From Gammaproteobacteria bacterium UBA7310 (GTDB taxonomy: Bacteria > Pseudomonadota > Gammaproteobacteria > Pseudomonadales > Ketobacteraceae), in contig DKQK01000069.1 of NCBI GenBank assembly GCA_002471665.1, forward strand, positions 186,390 to 250,389: a DNA stretch of 64,000 bases, in the 5' to 3' direction. The translations under genes and the position numbers were made by a program. Shown piece by piece: positions 42,501 through 52,300 of the stretch (positions are counted from its first letter, which is position 1; the number at the start of each line of letters is the position of its first letter). The notes under the pieces were generated by a model that saw only the letters and a list, made by a program, of their open reading frames with translations, had not been told where the DNA came from and made no database searches.

Positions 42501-45500
42501 CCGTGTATCAGGTCCAGGGAAGCCTGAATCTGGTTACAGTGTTCAGTAATTCGCTGCTCTTCATCGCTCACGGCAACAGAGCTGAGATCATATTCAGTCA
42601 GGGCCAGATGAGTGTCCACCCCGTCTGCCGGGGCAAAGCTCTGACGCACACCATGCTCGCTGCGTTCGAACCTCAGGCGCAACGCATCATGCTGCAACAC
42701 CAGTGCATGCAATGCGCTTCTCAGCTCATCGATGGAGAACGTTTTCTCGGGCCTGATATCCAGAAGTACTGATTGGTTCCAGTGATGTTCGTTAACAAAG
42801 CGGTGATCAAAAAACCAATGTTGAATCGGTGACAGCGGGAACTCACCTTCGACCAAGCCCTGCTCCGCCAGTACCGGAGACTCAACCTCACTGGCCACCG
42901 CCGCCAGCTCTTCCACGGTCTGATTTTCGAATATCTGCTTCGTGGTGATATGCAGGCCGGCCACTTTGGCGCGGCTGATAATCTGGATGCTGAGAATGGA
43001 GTCACCACCCATTTCAAAGAAATTATCGCGAATCCCCAGCTCATCAAGATTCAATACCTGTTTCCAGATATCCACCAGAATCATTTCTTTCTCTGTTCGG
43101 GGTGGAACCCGCTTCAAGGCGGAATCCGGATCCAGCTCCGGCTTGGGCAGTGCACGCCGATCCAGTTTACCGTTTGCGGTAACAGGCAGACTCTCCATGG
43201 TGACGAAGGCAGAAGGAATCATATACTCCGGCAGAATCTGCTTGAGTTCAGAGCGGAGTTCCGTTGTCGTTGGGTTGGCGTTCTGCACTGGCACCAAATA
43301 GGCAACCAAACGCTTGACGCCGGGGTTGTCTTCCCTTGCAATAACCGTCGCTTCGCGAATGGTATTGATTTTACCCATGGCCTCTTCGATTTCACTCAGC
43401 TCGATACGGAAGCCGCGAATCTTGACCTGTTGATCCACACGGCCAAGATATTCGATATTGCCATCAGCGTAGTAACGCACCAGATCGCCGGTCTTGTATA
43501 AACGCGCCCCACTGCGCTTGGAGAAAGGATCACTGACGAAAACGTCAGCGGTCAGTTCGTCACGATTCAGATAGCCATTGGCAACGCCATCGCCACCTGT
43601 GTAAAGTTCACCGGGCACACCGATTGGGACCGGCTGCATACGTTTATCCAACACGTATACGGACGTATTTGCGATGGGCCGGCCAATGGGTACGGAATGA
43701 CGCACATCCGCCACTGACTGCATTCTGAAACAACAGGTGAACGTAGTGTTCTCAGTGGGACCATAGCCGTTGATCAGCGCCAGACCGGGAATCTCCTCCA
43801 ACACTTTCCGTACCAGCTTGGGTGCCAACACATCACCACCAGCCAGCAATTGCTTGAGTGGTTTTAACACCGCCAAGTGATACTCAGCTATGAAGTGGAA
43901 CAGCGCGGCAGTGAACCAGGCCGCATTGACCCCGCCTTTCTCAATAACCTCGCCGATTTCATCAGGCGTTAACTGGCCACTGGGTGCGACCACAATTCTG
44001 CCGCCATTGAGTAGCGGCGCCCAGATCTCGAGGGTGGCTGCATCAAATGAGATCGGCGCATACTGCAGAAACGACAACGACTCGTCCATTGCCATAAAAT
44101 CCGTGTTTCGCACCAAGCGGACCACATTACGGTGCACCACCTCAATGCCTTTCGGCTTGCCGGTAGAGCCCGATGTATACATCACATAAACCGGTGCTAA
44201 CGGCCCCACCCGCAGGCCGAGATCCGCTACCGGACCGGTCAACGCCTGAAAGCCGTCCAACAGCAGGATCCTGCTTTCTTCCAATGGCAACTTCGGAAAT
44301 AAATGACCATGCGCCACCACCAAAGGAGCGCGGGTATCCTCCAACATGTAGCGCAGCCGGTCCTCCGGATAAGCCGGGTCCAGTGGCACGTAGGCAGCGC
44401 CGGCTTTCATGATACCCAGTATGGCAGCAATGGTTTCCGCACTACGGTCAGCACACAGCCCTACCCGATCTCCCGGCCGAATGCCTTTTTCCTGCAACGC
44501 ATGGGCGACGTGTCCGCTCATGTTATTCAGTTGCGCATACGTCAAACTGATTTCGCCGGATACCACTGCCACCCTCTGGGCATGTTCTTCACACACCTGC
44601 TGGAAAACATCCAGCACATCAGAATCACGCTCATAGGATGTGACGGTGCAGTGCCATTGCTGCAGTAACTGTTGTTTTTCGTTGGCTGGCAGATAATCCA
44701 CATCATCCACCCCTTGTTCAGGGTTCTCCGCCAACTGGGCCAGAATCCGGCTGAAGTGGCCAAGCATGCGCCCGATGGTTTGGCCCAAAAACAGATCCGT
44801 GCGATATTCAAAATCACCTTTCAACTGCCCGTTTTCTTCGCGCATGTTAATGGTGATATCAAATTTGGAGGTTTCAGACTCCTCCGGCAATAACTCTATC
44901 TCTAACCCTGGCAATGAAAACGAACCGGTATTGGTGGCATTCTGCAGCACGAACATCACCTGGAACAGTGGCGTGTGGCTCATCTCACGGGCTACACCCA
45001 GCTCATCCACCAGGCGTTCAAATGGAATATCCTGGTGATCGTATGCGCCGGTCAGATTTTGCTGCACCTGCTTCAACAGTGAAAGAAAGCTCGGATTATT
45101 TTTAAGATCACTGCGGATAGCCAGCGTGTTGACAAAACACCCGATGAGTTTTTCAACTTCCGGACGAATACGACCTGCGATGGGTGTACCCACACAGATA
45201 TCATCCTGTCCACTGTAGCGATGCAACAAGACCTGCAGGCCTGCCAGCAACACCATAAACAACGTTACACCCTGCTGCCGCGCAAGGTCATTGAGGGCTG
45301 CGGTCAATTCGCGGCTGAGTTGAAACGGTTGGTTGTGACCGTCGTAGCTGTGAACCGGAGGGCGGGGAAAATCCGTCGGTAATTCCAGTACCGGAACACC
45401 ATCCAGACGGGTTTTCCAGTAACTGAGCTGCCGGTCCAGTCGCTCACCGGCAAGCCATTCCCGTTGCCATAATGAGTAATCGGCATACTGTATGTCGAGT

Positions 45501-46147
45501 TCCTGTAAAGGCGAGGCTTTATCCTGACGATAGGCATCGTACAGCAGCGCCATTTCCCGGATGAAAACCCCCATCGACCAGCCATCGGAAATAATATGAT
45601 GCATGGAGACGATGATAACGTGCTCGGTACTGCTGAGACGGATCAATCGCGTACGCAACAGAGGCCCGTTGATCAGATCAAATGAGGTATGGGCATCCCC
45701 CTTGAACCGGGCTTTAATGACCTCTTCCTGCTCCTCTGTCGACAAAGGCTCCAAACTGATGGTCGGCAATTCCCAACGCTGATGCTCGTTGATGACCTGA
45801 CGCCCCTGACCTTCTTCCGAGACAAAAGTGGTTCGCAATACCTCATGGCGGCGCACAATATCGTCAAAGCTCATACGCAGAGCTTCAACATCCAAAGCAC
45901 CTTTCAAGCGCAACGCCGCAGAAATGTTGTAACTGGCACTTCCGGACTGCAATTGATCGATAAACCATAGCCGCTGCTGCGCATAGGACATGGCAACGCG
46001 ATCATTTCCCCTGCGCTCAAACGGCGTAATAGTGTCCTTCCTGGGTTCTGCTCCTTCTGATTTTTTCTTTTTCAGTTGCTTCAGCAACGCTTCCCGTTGC
46101 TCCGGAGTCAGGCTGGCCAGGCGGCTCAGTAACTTCTTGTCTGTCAT
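33596..46147 (-). CDS. NRPS, three modules with two epimerization domains, residues 3-5
   Basis: 4183 residues. A short N-terminal helix (LTPEQREALLKQLKKKK) is a classic docking segment. Order: C (HHIISDGWS near 186), A (near 661), PCP (GGDSILSIQ near 1047), E (HHLVVDGVS near 1241, EGHGRE near 1377), C (LSPMQEGMLF, HHIVLDGWS near 1714), A (near 2189), PCP (GGDSILSIQ near 2577), E (HHLVIDVFS near 2774, EGHGRE near 2912), C (LSPVQEGMLF, HHILLDGWS near 3248), A (near 3731), PCP (GGHSLLINK near 4121). Codes read by eye are DALWLGGTFK (valine-like), DAFFIGGTFK (valine/isoleucine-like) and DAFFLGVTFK (isoleucine/leucine-like). Residues 3 and 4 should be D; both following C domains look like D-accepting types. 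The second E domain has HHxxxDV in place of HHxxxDG. The acidic tail (LNEDDYEEGSL) should dock to the next enzyme's TubC domain. Confidence 0.97.
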   Translation of the reverse strand: MTDKKLLSRLASLTPEQREALLKQLKKKKSEGAEPRKDTITPFERRGNDRVAMSYAQQRLWFIDQLQSGSASYNISAALRLKGALDVEALRMSFDDIVRRHEVLRTTFVSEEGQGRQVINEHQRWELPTISLEPLSTEEQEEVIKARFKGDAHTSFDLINGPLLRTRLIRLSSTEHVIIVSMHHIISDGWSMGVFIREMALLYDAYRQDKASPLQELDIQYADYSLWQREWLAGERLDRQLSYWKTRLDGVPVLELPTDFPRPPVHSYDGHNQPFQLSRELTAALNDLARQQGVTLFMVLLAGLQVLLHRYSGQDDICVGTPIAGRIRPEVEKLIGCFVNTLAIRSDLKNNPSFLSLLKQVQQNLTGAYDHQDIPFERLVDELGVAREMSHTPLFQVMFVLQNATNTGSFSLPGLEIELLPEESETSKFDITINMREENGQLKGDFEYRTDLFLGQTIGRMLGHFSRILAQLAENPEQGVDDVDYLPANEKQQLLQQWHCTVTSYERDSDVLDVFQQVCEEHAQRVAVVSGEISLTYAQLNNMSGHVAHALQEKGIRPGDRVGLCADRSAETIAAILGIMKAGAAYVPLDPAYPEDRLRYMLEDTRAPLVVAHGHLFPKLPLEESRILLLDGFQALTGPVADLGLRVGPLAPVYVMYTSGSTGKPKGIEVVHRNVVRLVRNTDFMAMDESLSFLQYAPISFDAATLEIWAPLLNGGRIVVAPSGQLTPDEIGEVIEKGGVNAAWFTAALFHFIAEYHLAVLKPLKQLLAGGDVLAPKLVRKVLEEIPGLALINGYGPTENTTFTCCFRMQSVADVRHSVPIGRPIANTSVYVLDKRMQPVPIGVPGELYTGGDGVANGYLNRDELTADVFVSDPFSKRSGARLYKTGDLVRYYADGNIEYLGRVDQQVKIRGFRIELSEIEEAMGKINTIREATVIAREDNPGVKRLVAYLVPVQNANPTTTELRSELKQILPEYMIPSAFVTMESLPVTANGKLDRRALPKPELDPDSALKRVPPRTEKEMILVDIWKQVLNLDELGIRDNFFEMGGDSILSIQIISRAKVAGLHITTKQIFENQTVEELAAVASEVESPVLAEQGLVEGEFPLSPIQHWFFDHRFVNEHHWNQSVLLDIRPEKTFSIDELRSALHALVLQHDALRLRFERSEHGVRQSFAPADGVDTHLALTEYDLSSVAVSDEEQRITEHCNQIQASLDLIHGPLLAAGLFTLSGNRRRLLLVLHHLVVDGVSWRILIEDFNTALESAQKQQEPKLGYKTTSYRQWTEALIEGVQLGHLNNEIDYWETVIEKEKPTLPIDYPGGSATVAESVTYSIGLSEQLTQSLLRDVHQAYRTEINDVLLTALARSISDWSGNLEIYLDLEGHGRESFSEKIDLSRTVGWFTSVYPVRLKYENGQSVQDNLKSIKEQLRHIPGKGFGYSALRYLANEKQNRLLQQAPTADIVFNYLGQFSSILDNNPWFTVAEQSRGHEHSLESMAPHPLSINSHIVGDKLQVDWIYSRSMFKPETIEKIADNYMAALEQIVLHCVQPDVYGYTPSDFPLSGLNQAQIDRLIGAQRNIESVYPLSPMQEGMLFHSLFDNDDGVYFEQLSVEVLGGVNRDTLKSAWCGVVNRHPALRSAFVWQDIDRPLQIVYQAIDMEIVELDWRHMGDAQVQERMETWLEKDRQRGFDFERPGLMRLAWVDLPGNRSRLIWSFHHIVLDGWSLPLVMGEVFQTYGLLMKGEDARLPQAGSYEDFISYLETVDKGDALQFWKLYLAEFEAATPLPNKRNLNTGGEKTFLENELLLDTAFTGRLQQFARDQHVTLNTLLQAAWGVLLARYSGDRDVVFGTTVSGRPADLANVENIVGLFINTLPLRIHLDSTSTILPLIKSMQDQQVDLRRFEFTPLVDIHRVSDVPGDQSLFDSILVFENYPVGEAVHSADELIDFGHITTIEHTNFPMTVIVEPSDRLRVKLSYDASLFDSATIQRVLDHLKTLLHGILSQPDVPLLRLPMLSEVERAQVLHEWNPPAANYPRNLCLHQIFERHVKAHPDRVALIAGTSELSYRQLNTRANRLARYLLDQGVTDGSYVGIALERSVDMIVSILATLKAGGAYVPLDSDYPVERVEYMLQDTKAPVVISDSHLADKLTTILGGGALQTKLVLLDQEATQIELKNGENLLLGFSTDPARHAYVIYTSGSTGRPKGVLVKQISVIRLVLDSNFFTLDATDRVCHVSNVSFDAAIFDVWAPLLNGAAMVLFTKDQILNPDAFLREMTRTGANTSFITTALFNMYMATEQRIISRFKYLIVGGEPLDPSVIRSAIKQCKPKHLLNGYGPTENTTFSTFKDITFIPENATNVPVGRPISGSTAYVLDEFLQPVPVGVKGELYVGGDGVAVGYLNDPERTSASFLPDPFSSKSSAHLYRTGDIARYNDEGDIEILGRADDQVKVRGFRIELSEVEANLSRIDVVQDVVVMVKLDADNQKRLVAYVKLDGTGDAQSLRQMALEYLPKHMVPASFTVLEQFPLTANGKVDKRALPEPVFEKAGEYEYVAPRTDKEKALAQIWEQVLKADTVGVHDNFFELGGDSILSIQIISRAKRAGIHITAKQIFDYQTIAELSEVARELQDVVLAEQGLVSGEIPLTPIQHWYFLNQKTDLHQFNQSLLLQVDKRVQVEHLESCLEAVLYQHDMLRARFVVQDSQWAQHYSHVEQLETLLAESFEVVNLSGLPGNLRAEQIEHITNQAQSSLNLKNGPLARFIYFDLGDSEPARLAIIVHHLVIDVFSWRILLEDLQSAIALAVRGAKIDLGAKTTSFRQWSEALAQWAQSSELADDYAYWDAVSAGADHTLPQDFVGANNVGSVEMVERELSESFTERLLKQCGRAYRTEINDLLLAALYQALTQWSGRSSLSVDLEGHGREFISEQLDISRTVGWFTSIYPVRLSGPGESVAETDIGAVVKSVKQALRDVPHKGITYGLYRYLRSGSSDTQPASFSSSAISFNYLGQLDQVVEQGGFLTQASEKTGDEISANGERHYLFEVSARVQNGRLALAWRYSKNCHGADTVARLADQYMEQLHAIVEHCSSGHFGYTPSDFPLANLSQSEVDQLADRPGIETIMPLSPVQEGMLFHALYEPGSWVYFDQIMVPISGPVNEEAMFDAWRKVVSRHQILRTGFVWEGLAKPLQVVLDSVELDVQRYDWSGLDSTVAQAKFERLLCDDRNLGFNFKRHGVMRLSWVTLPDHQHQLVWSFHHILLDGWSMPVVFGELFATYESIVDGSELALASAPRYQDFIGWLLKQDQHAAFEFWRSYLAGFTATTPIPVRNSAAIVDLKSRTQDSAARYREMEISISGSLLKGLQEVAKRYRITLNQILQGVWALLLNRYSGEQDVLFGTTVSGRPPELPGIEVMVGLFINTLPMRMEIKPGANFIDWLQEQQTRQSEVKNYEYSSLVEVHKASELSSKQALFESILVFENYPIDETLEETQASLSIGNVDAFQQTNFPLTLIVIPGKELVLRFSFDSFLFEQDTIHRMLTHIEHMLLTVQGAPGIRLADIPLLSMREEQQLVHSWNDTDRLFASDSTLVELFEQQVEKRPNTIAWEYGFQKITYEQLNQKVNKLARLLIDKGVRAGQDVAISFNRSLAMVEAMLAVLKAGAAYVPIDPDYPQERIEHIVEDTSTPLLITFEDNLERMRSMTAQVSTTVLSLDALLEQSANLSDDNPAVRLSQGSRSRAYVIYTSGSTGKPKGVCVPQVAVSRLVLNTDYVELTPGLRMGHASNVSFDAATFELWGALLNGGTIVCFDRETTLDAGRFAAAIAQERINILFITTALFNALTKEQLSVFSGLDYCLFGGEACDPNQVKSVIDSGVGPKHLLHVYGPTENTTFSTWYEVKNVLPGSTTIPIGRPLANSSLYVLDDALKPVPIGVNGEIYVGGMGLADGYLNRDDLTASAFIEHPFKPGERLYKTGDLGRLLADGALEISGRVDDQVKIRGYRIELGEIETALNLLDSVRESTVVVRALANGSKQLVAYCEKQPTMEPRSVAELKAKLKQSLPDYMVPSAIVMLDALPLNPNGKVDRRALPEPTPEDFVANEFVAARNETEAVLVQIWQEVLELDKVGVFDDFFDLGGHSLLINKVATRLKQKTGIELPLRTLFEVPTVAALAEIIQSLTIAPAEVTELNEDDYEEGSL

Positions 46148-46265
46148 TAAATGATTAGCCCATTTTTATTGGTATTTCAGTGATCCTGCACTGCTGATTA
46201 AAAATCAACCTGAAACACACTGTATTTATGTACCAGTTCTTTATTTTAGTAGTTAATAAACCAGC

Positions 46266-46291
46266 TAAGGCAGACCCAATGGCCTGCCTTA
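46266..46291. terminator. Hairpin between the first two synthetase genes
   Basis: TAAGGCAG, ten-base loop, CTGCCTTA: a perfect 8-bp stem in the 195-nt gap after the 46343 stop. On the coding strand it is not followed by a clear U-run, so it may weakly attenuate or stabilise the message rather than end it. Confidence 0.35.
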
Positions 46292-46342
46292 TATTTAATC
46301 AGTTTTTGCGACATCATCATCTTTCTTTGCAAGTGAAACGTC

Positions 46343-49300
46343 TCAGAGATTCTTCAGATCATCTTCGGACAGCCCCTCGATTTCCGCGAGCAGGTCAGCC
46401 ATCTCGAGATCATCCGCAGAAGCCAGTTCTGCCTGCAACAAGTGCAAAGCAATATTTTCAATGGTGGGTTCCTCAAACAGAGCACTCAACGCCAGCTCCA
46501 CATTAAAGTGTTCCCGCACACGGGAAACCACTTGCGTCGCCAGCAGGGAATGGCCGCCCAAATCAAAGAAGTTGTCCGTCACACCCACCCGCTCCAAACC
46601 GAGCACCTCTCCCCAGATTTGGCACAGCGTTTCTTCTGTGTCATTTCGGGGCGCAACAAACTCATTCTTGGAAACGGCACCGTCACTGGGAGCAGGCAAA
46701 CTGCGCTTATCAATCTTACCGTTGGGAGTAAGCGGAAATTCAGACAGCACAACATAGGCCTTGGGCACCATGTAATCCGGTAACGACTGGGCAAGGTACG
46801 CCTTCAATTCAGCAGCATCAATGGCCACATCGCTCTGCACATACGCAACCAAACGCCGATCGCCCGGTACATCTTCACGTGCCAGCACCACACTTTCCCG
46901 CACATCCGCGTGTTGGCTGATGGTTGATTCAATCTCACCAAGTTCAATTCGATAACCACGGATCTTCACCTGATCATCGGCACGGCCCATGTACTCCACC
47001 ACACCATTGGGTAGGTAGCGGCCGATATCACCGGTTTTGTACAAGCGTCCATACAAGCCTGAGGCGCGATCCACACTGCAACTGAATTCGGATTCAACAA
47101 ACCGCTCCCCGGTCAGATCGTCACGGTTAAGATAACCGTGAGCAAGCCCCTGCCCGCCCACATGGAGCTCGCCAGGCACACCAACCGGAACCGGGTTCAA
47201 GTGTTGGTCCAGAATGTACAAATCCAGATCCGGAATGGGGCGGCCAATCAGGCTTTGGCGTCGATCCAGGTCATCGACGGTGATTCGATGGTAAGTAACA
47301 TGAACCGTGGTTTCGGTAATACCGTACATGTTAATCAATTGAGGTTGATCCAGACCATAATGCGAACTCCATTTCTGCAGAGCAGAAAAATCCAGGGCCT
47401 CACCGCCAAAAATCACACATCGCAACGCCAGCGGACTGGACGCACGCGCCACCCCATCCCGGCTGTACTCATCCATTTTGATAAACTGCGTGAAAGCCGA
47501 GGGTGTCTGGTTCAATACAGTTACACCTTCATCGCACACCAGCTGATAAAAATCTTCCGTCGATTTGGCTACCTTGCTGGGCACGATTATGACGTGGCCA
47601 CCATAGAACAGTGCGCCCCATAATTCCCACACGGAAAAATCGAAGGCAAAGGAATGAAACAGCGTCCACACATCCTGATCATTGAATCCAAACCATTGAT
47701 CCGTTGCAGTGAACAGCCGAATCACGTTGGAATGCGGAATCAGCACCCCTTTCGGTTTACCGGTGGTTCCCGACGTGTAAATGACATAGGCACGGTCATC
47801 AGGCCCGGATTCCGGTTGCGGATTGGTGCTCGGCTGCTCTGCCAGCATGCCCTCAACCTGATCCAGAATTACCGCTGTGAAGTCCCCTGCCGGTACGGTA
47901 TCCACTACCGCCGACTCGGTAATCAGTAATGCCACCTTGGCGTCTTCCAGTATAAAGCGGAGGCGTTCTTCGGGGTTGCCGGGATCCAGCGGCACGTAGG
48001 CACCACCGGCCTTCAGCACCGCCAGAATGGAAACCACCATATCCAGTGAGCGCTCCAGACAGATGCCTACCAAGTCGTTGGACTTAACCCCCTGCTGCTT
48101 CAGGTAGAAGGCAAGCTGGTTCGCCCTGGCATTCAGTTCAGCGTAGGTGAGGCTGACACCATCCATCGCCACAGCGGCCTTATCGGGGAAGCGCTGCACG
48201 ATGTTTTCGAAGCGCTGATGAATGGTATCCTGAAACTCATAATGCTGCGGCTGATGGTTCCATTCGTGCAGCACCAATTGCTTTTCATGATCACTCAACA
48301 ACGATACTTCGGAAAGGCGACTGTGGGGATGCTGCGCAACCACATTCAGAATCTGCTCCAGGTGACCCACCATGCGGTGAATGGTGTCCCGGTCAAACAG
48401 GTCTGTGTTGTACTCGATCATCCCTTCCAGCCCGTTAGGGCCTTCTTCCAGATTCAGGGTAAGATCAAATTTGGAAGTTTTGGCCACCGAAGGCAGCATC
48501 TCCACATTCACATCCGGCATCTGCACATTCAGGGTGTTGGATGCGTTTTGCAGTGTAAACACCACCTGGAACAGCGGAGAATGACTTTTATCGCGGGACA
48601 CACCCAAGGCATCCACCAAGCGCTCAAACGGCAAATCCTGGTGACTGTAGCCCGATAGCGTGACGTCCTGCACCTGTGACAACAGGTCGATAAATTTAGG
48701 ATCGTCATCCATATCGACCCGTAACGCCAGACTATTGACAAAACAGCCGATGAGTTTTTCAAATTCCGGCAGGGCCCGATTGGCTACCGGTGTTCCCACG
48801 CATATATCGGTTTGCCCAGTATAACGGTACAGTAGGGTATAAAAAGCCGAAAGCAACGTCATAAACAGGGTCACACCCTGCTCGCGACTCAACGCATTGA
48901 GCTGCTGCGTCAACACTGAATTGATCCGCACCGGCTCATAACTGCCGTTAAAGGTCATCAGTGCGGGACGGGGCCGATCCGTGGGCAACTCCAGAACAGG
49001 CACACCCGCCAGCTGGCCACGCCAGTACGACAACTGATGCTCGAACACCGGGCCATCCATCCAATTGCGCTGCCAGGTTGCATAATCCGCGTATTGTATT
49101 TTAATCTCATCCAGATTATGGGCTGCACCGGAAACAATCGAGCGATACAACGCCCCTACTTCATCAATCAGAATGCCAAGCGACCAGCCATCGGAAATGA
49201 TGTGATGCATGGTCAACAGCAGTACGTGTTCCTGATCTGTAGTCTGCAGCAGACGGGTTCTCATCAGACGAATTCGCCGGGCTTTGTTCAACGGGCCCAG

Positions 49301-52300
49301 CACCAGGTCAAAGGAACGCGTTGCTTCATCTTCTGCCAGGTGAATCACTTCCGCTTCACGCTCTTCCGCATCCAGGTGGCGCAAGTCCCTGACATCCATG
49401 AACCAGTCTGTGGGCTCACGAATCACCTGCGTTGCCTGGCCATCGTCGATCAGGAACGAGGTACGCAACGCTTCATGGCGTGCGACCAACTGCTGAAATG
49501 CTTTACGCAATGCGCTGACATTGAGCTTGCCGCTCAAACGAATGGCAGCGGGCATATTGTACGAGGTACTGATGTTGTATTCCGATTTGCCCGATTCCAG
49601 TTGATTCAGGAACCACAAACGCATCTGTGCAAACGACAAGGGTAGTTCGCCATTGCGATCAATGGATTTAACCGGTGGCGGCATCAGATCCGCCAGATTC
49701 TCCAGGTTATCCAACTGCAGGCATAAAGACTCAATGGTGGGCGTCGTGAACAACAGCTTCACGGGCAGCTCCACCCCAAACTCCTCACGAATGCGTGATA
49801 TGCACTGAGTGGCCAGCAGTGAATGACCGCCCAGCTCAAAGAAATTGTTGGTCACACCCACTTTGTCCAGCTTCAGCACATGGCGCCAGATAGCCGCCAT
49901 CTTGCGCTCATTCTCAGTTCGCGGTTCAACAAACTGATCGCCGATCAGGTCTTCAATGGACGGCACCGGCAGGCGGGCACGATCCACCTTGCCGTTGGGT
50001 GTCAATGGAAAGGCTTCCAGAATCACAAACGCCGATGGCAACATATATTCCGGTAATTGAGCCCGAATCACAGCCCGCGCCTGCTGCATTAGCTCCGATT
50101 GGTTGCCCTCCGGCGCCACCAGATACGCCACCAGACATTTGGCGCCGGCGGCATCTTCCCGGGTCAGCACCAGACTGTCCTGTACCCCGTCCACCGAGTT
50201 CAGGACGGACTGAATCTCCCCCAGTTCGATGCGGAAACCACGCACTTTGACCTGGTGATCTATGCGGCCCAGATACTCCAGGTTGCCATTATCCATATAC
50301 CGCACCAGATCCCCGGTGCGATACATGCGGGCGTATTTCGGATCATTCTCAAACGGGTTGGGCAGGTATTTTTCTTGGGTTAAATCTTCACGATTGCGAT
50401 AACCGCGAGTCACCCCGGTACCGGAAAGATAAAGTTCACCGGCCAGCCCCGGCGCCACCAAGGCACCATGCTGGTTAAGGATGTAGGCTTTAGTATTATC
50501 GATCGGGCGGCCGATGGTGGCGGCCTTGCCGATTTCCCGCAATGTAAACGTGGAATAGGTGGTGTCTTCGGAAGGGCCATATAAATCGTACACCCGCTCC
50601 ACACAGGTATTCTGATAAAGCCCATCCACCAGGCTCGCGGCCAAGGCTTCACCGGCCAGGTTGATGACCTTCACATTGTCGGGGATCCCGTTTTCCCGCA
50701 GCAGAGTAGCAATGGCGGAAGGCACTGTATTCACCAATACCACCTCGCTTTTTGCCGGCAGGGTGGGCAACGCCAACACATTGTCAGCAAGTATAATCTT
50801 GCCTCCCGCAGACAATGTCACAAACAGTTCATACACTGAAAGGTCAAAGCAAATGGAGGTTGCCGCCAGTACTCCGGAAAGATCCTCTTCACTGAAGACG
50901 CCTTGCGCCCAATGAATCAACCCGCTGGCATTCCCATGACTGATCATCACCCCTTTAGGCTTGCCGGTAGAACCGGAGGTGTAAATGACATAGGCGAGAT
51001 GATCGGCAGCGATATCCAGTTGGGGGTTATTGCTGGCACAATCCCTTAACTGCGGCCCTATCCGGTCAACAAACACCGGCTGAAAATTTTCACTGGCGGG
51101 GGGCAGCATACCATCTAGAGAACTGTGGGAAATCACCAAAGGAGCACTGGCGTCGGCCAGCATGTAAGCCACCCGATCGGCCGGATAGTTGGGATCTATG
51201 GGCACATAAGCGCCACCGGATTTGAGTATTGCCAGTAACGCGACCACCATATCGGCATCCCGCGCCATGCAGACACCCACCAGAGTTTCCCGGGTTACTC
51301 CAAGATGAATCAGGTGATGGGCCAAACGATTACTGCGCTCATTCAACTCCCCGTAGGTGAGCCGCTCCTGCCCATCCACCAAAGCCACAGCATCACTGTC
51401 CTTGGCCACCTGATTTTCAAACAGGGAGTGAATGCAGTCTGTGAGCGGGTGATCAACATCCGTCGAGTTATACTCGATTAAAAGCTTGTCTTTATCGCTT
51501 TTGGTGAGGATGTTAATGCCACCAATAGGTTGCGTCGGATTCTCAACGGCGCTTTGTATCAATTGCTGGAAGTGCTCCATCATCTGCACGATGGTCTCTT
51601 CTTCAAACAAGTCTGTGGAATACTCCAGGTCACCCTGCAAGATGCCGGATTCCTCCGACAACTCCAGCGTCATATCAAACTTGGAGGTACCCGGTGCTGT
51701 ATGCAGGCTTTCCACATTAACCCCGGCCAGGTTGAACTCTTCATCGATGGTGCTGTTCTGTAATACGAACATAACCTGGAATACCGGCGAATAGCTCAGG
51801 TCACGTGATACACCCAGATGTTCGACTACACGTTCGAACGGCATCTCCTGATTGGCAAAAGCTCCCTGAGTAACCTTGCGTACCCGCTGCATCAAGTCCA
51901 CGAAGCTGGGGTTGCCTGACAGATCGGTGCGTAACGCCAGCGTATTGACAAAAAAGCCGATCAGCTTTTCCAGTTCCGGTGTGGTTCGGTTCGCAATGGG
52001 CGTACCCACGCAAATGTCTTCGCTCTGAGTGTACTGATGCAACAGCACATTGAAGCAAGTCAGCAGCGACATATACAGTGTCACGCCTTGCGTTCGGCTC
52101 AACTGTTTGAGTGCCTGCACCTGCTCTTTGGGAATCTGGAAATAGTAGTTGCTGCCGTTAAAGCTCTGTTCCGGTGGCCGCGGATGATCCAGCGGAAGAT
52201 CCAGTACCGGCACACCACGCAAATGCGCCAACCAATAATCCAACTGCTTGTTCAATAGCCCGCTATCAAACAACTCCTTTTGCCAGTGGGCAAAATCCGC

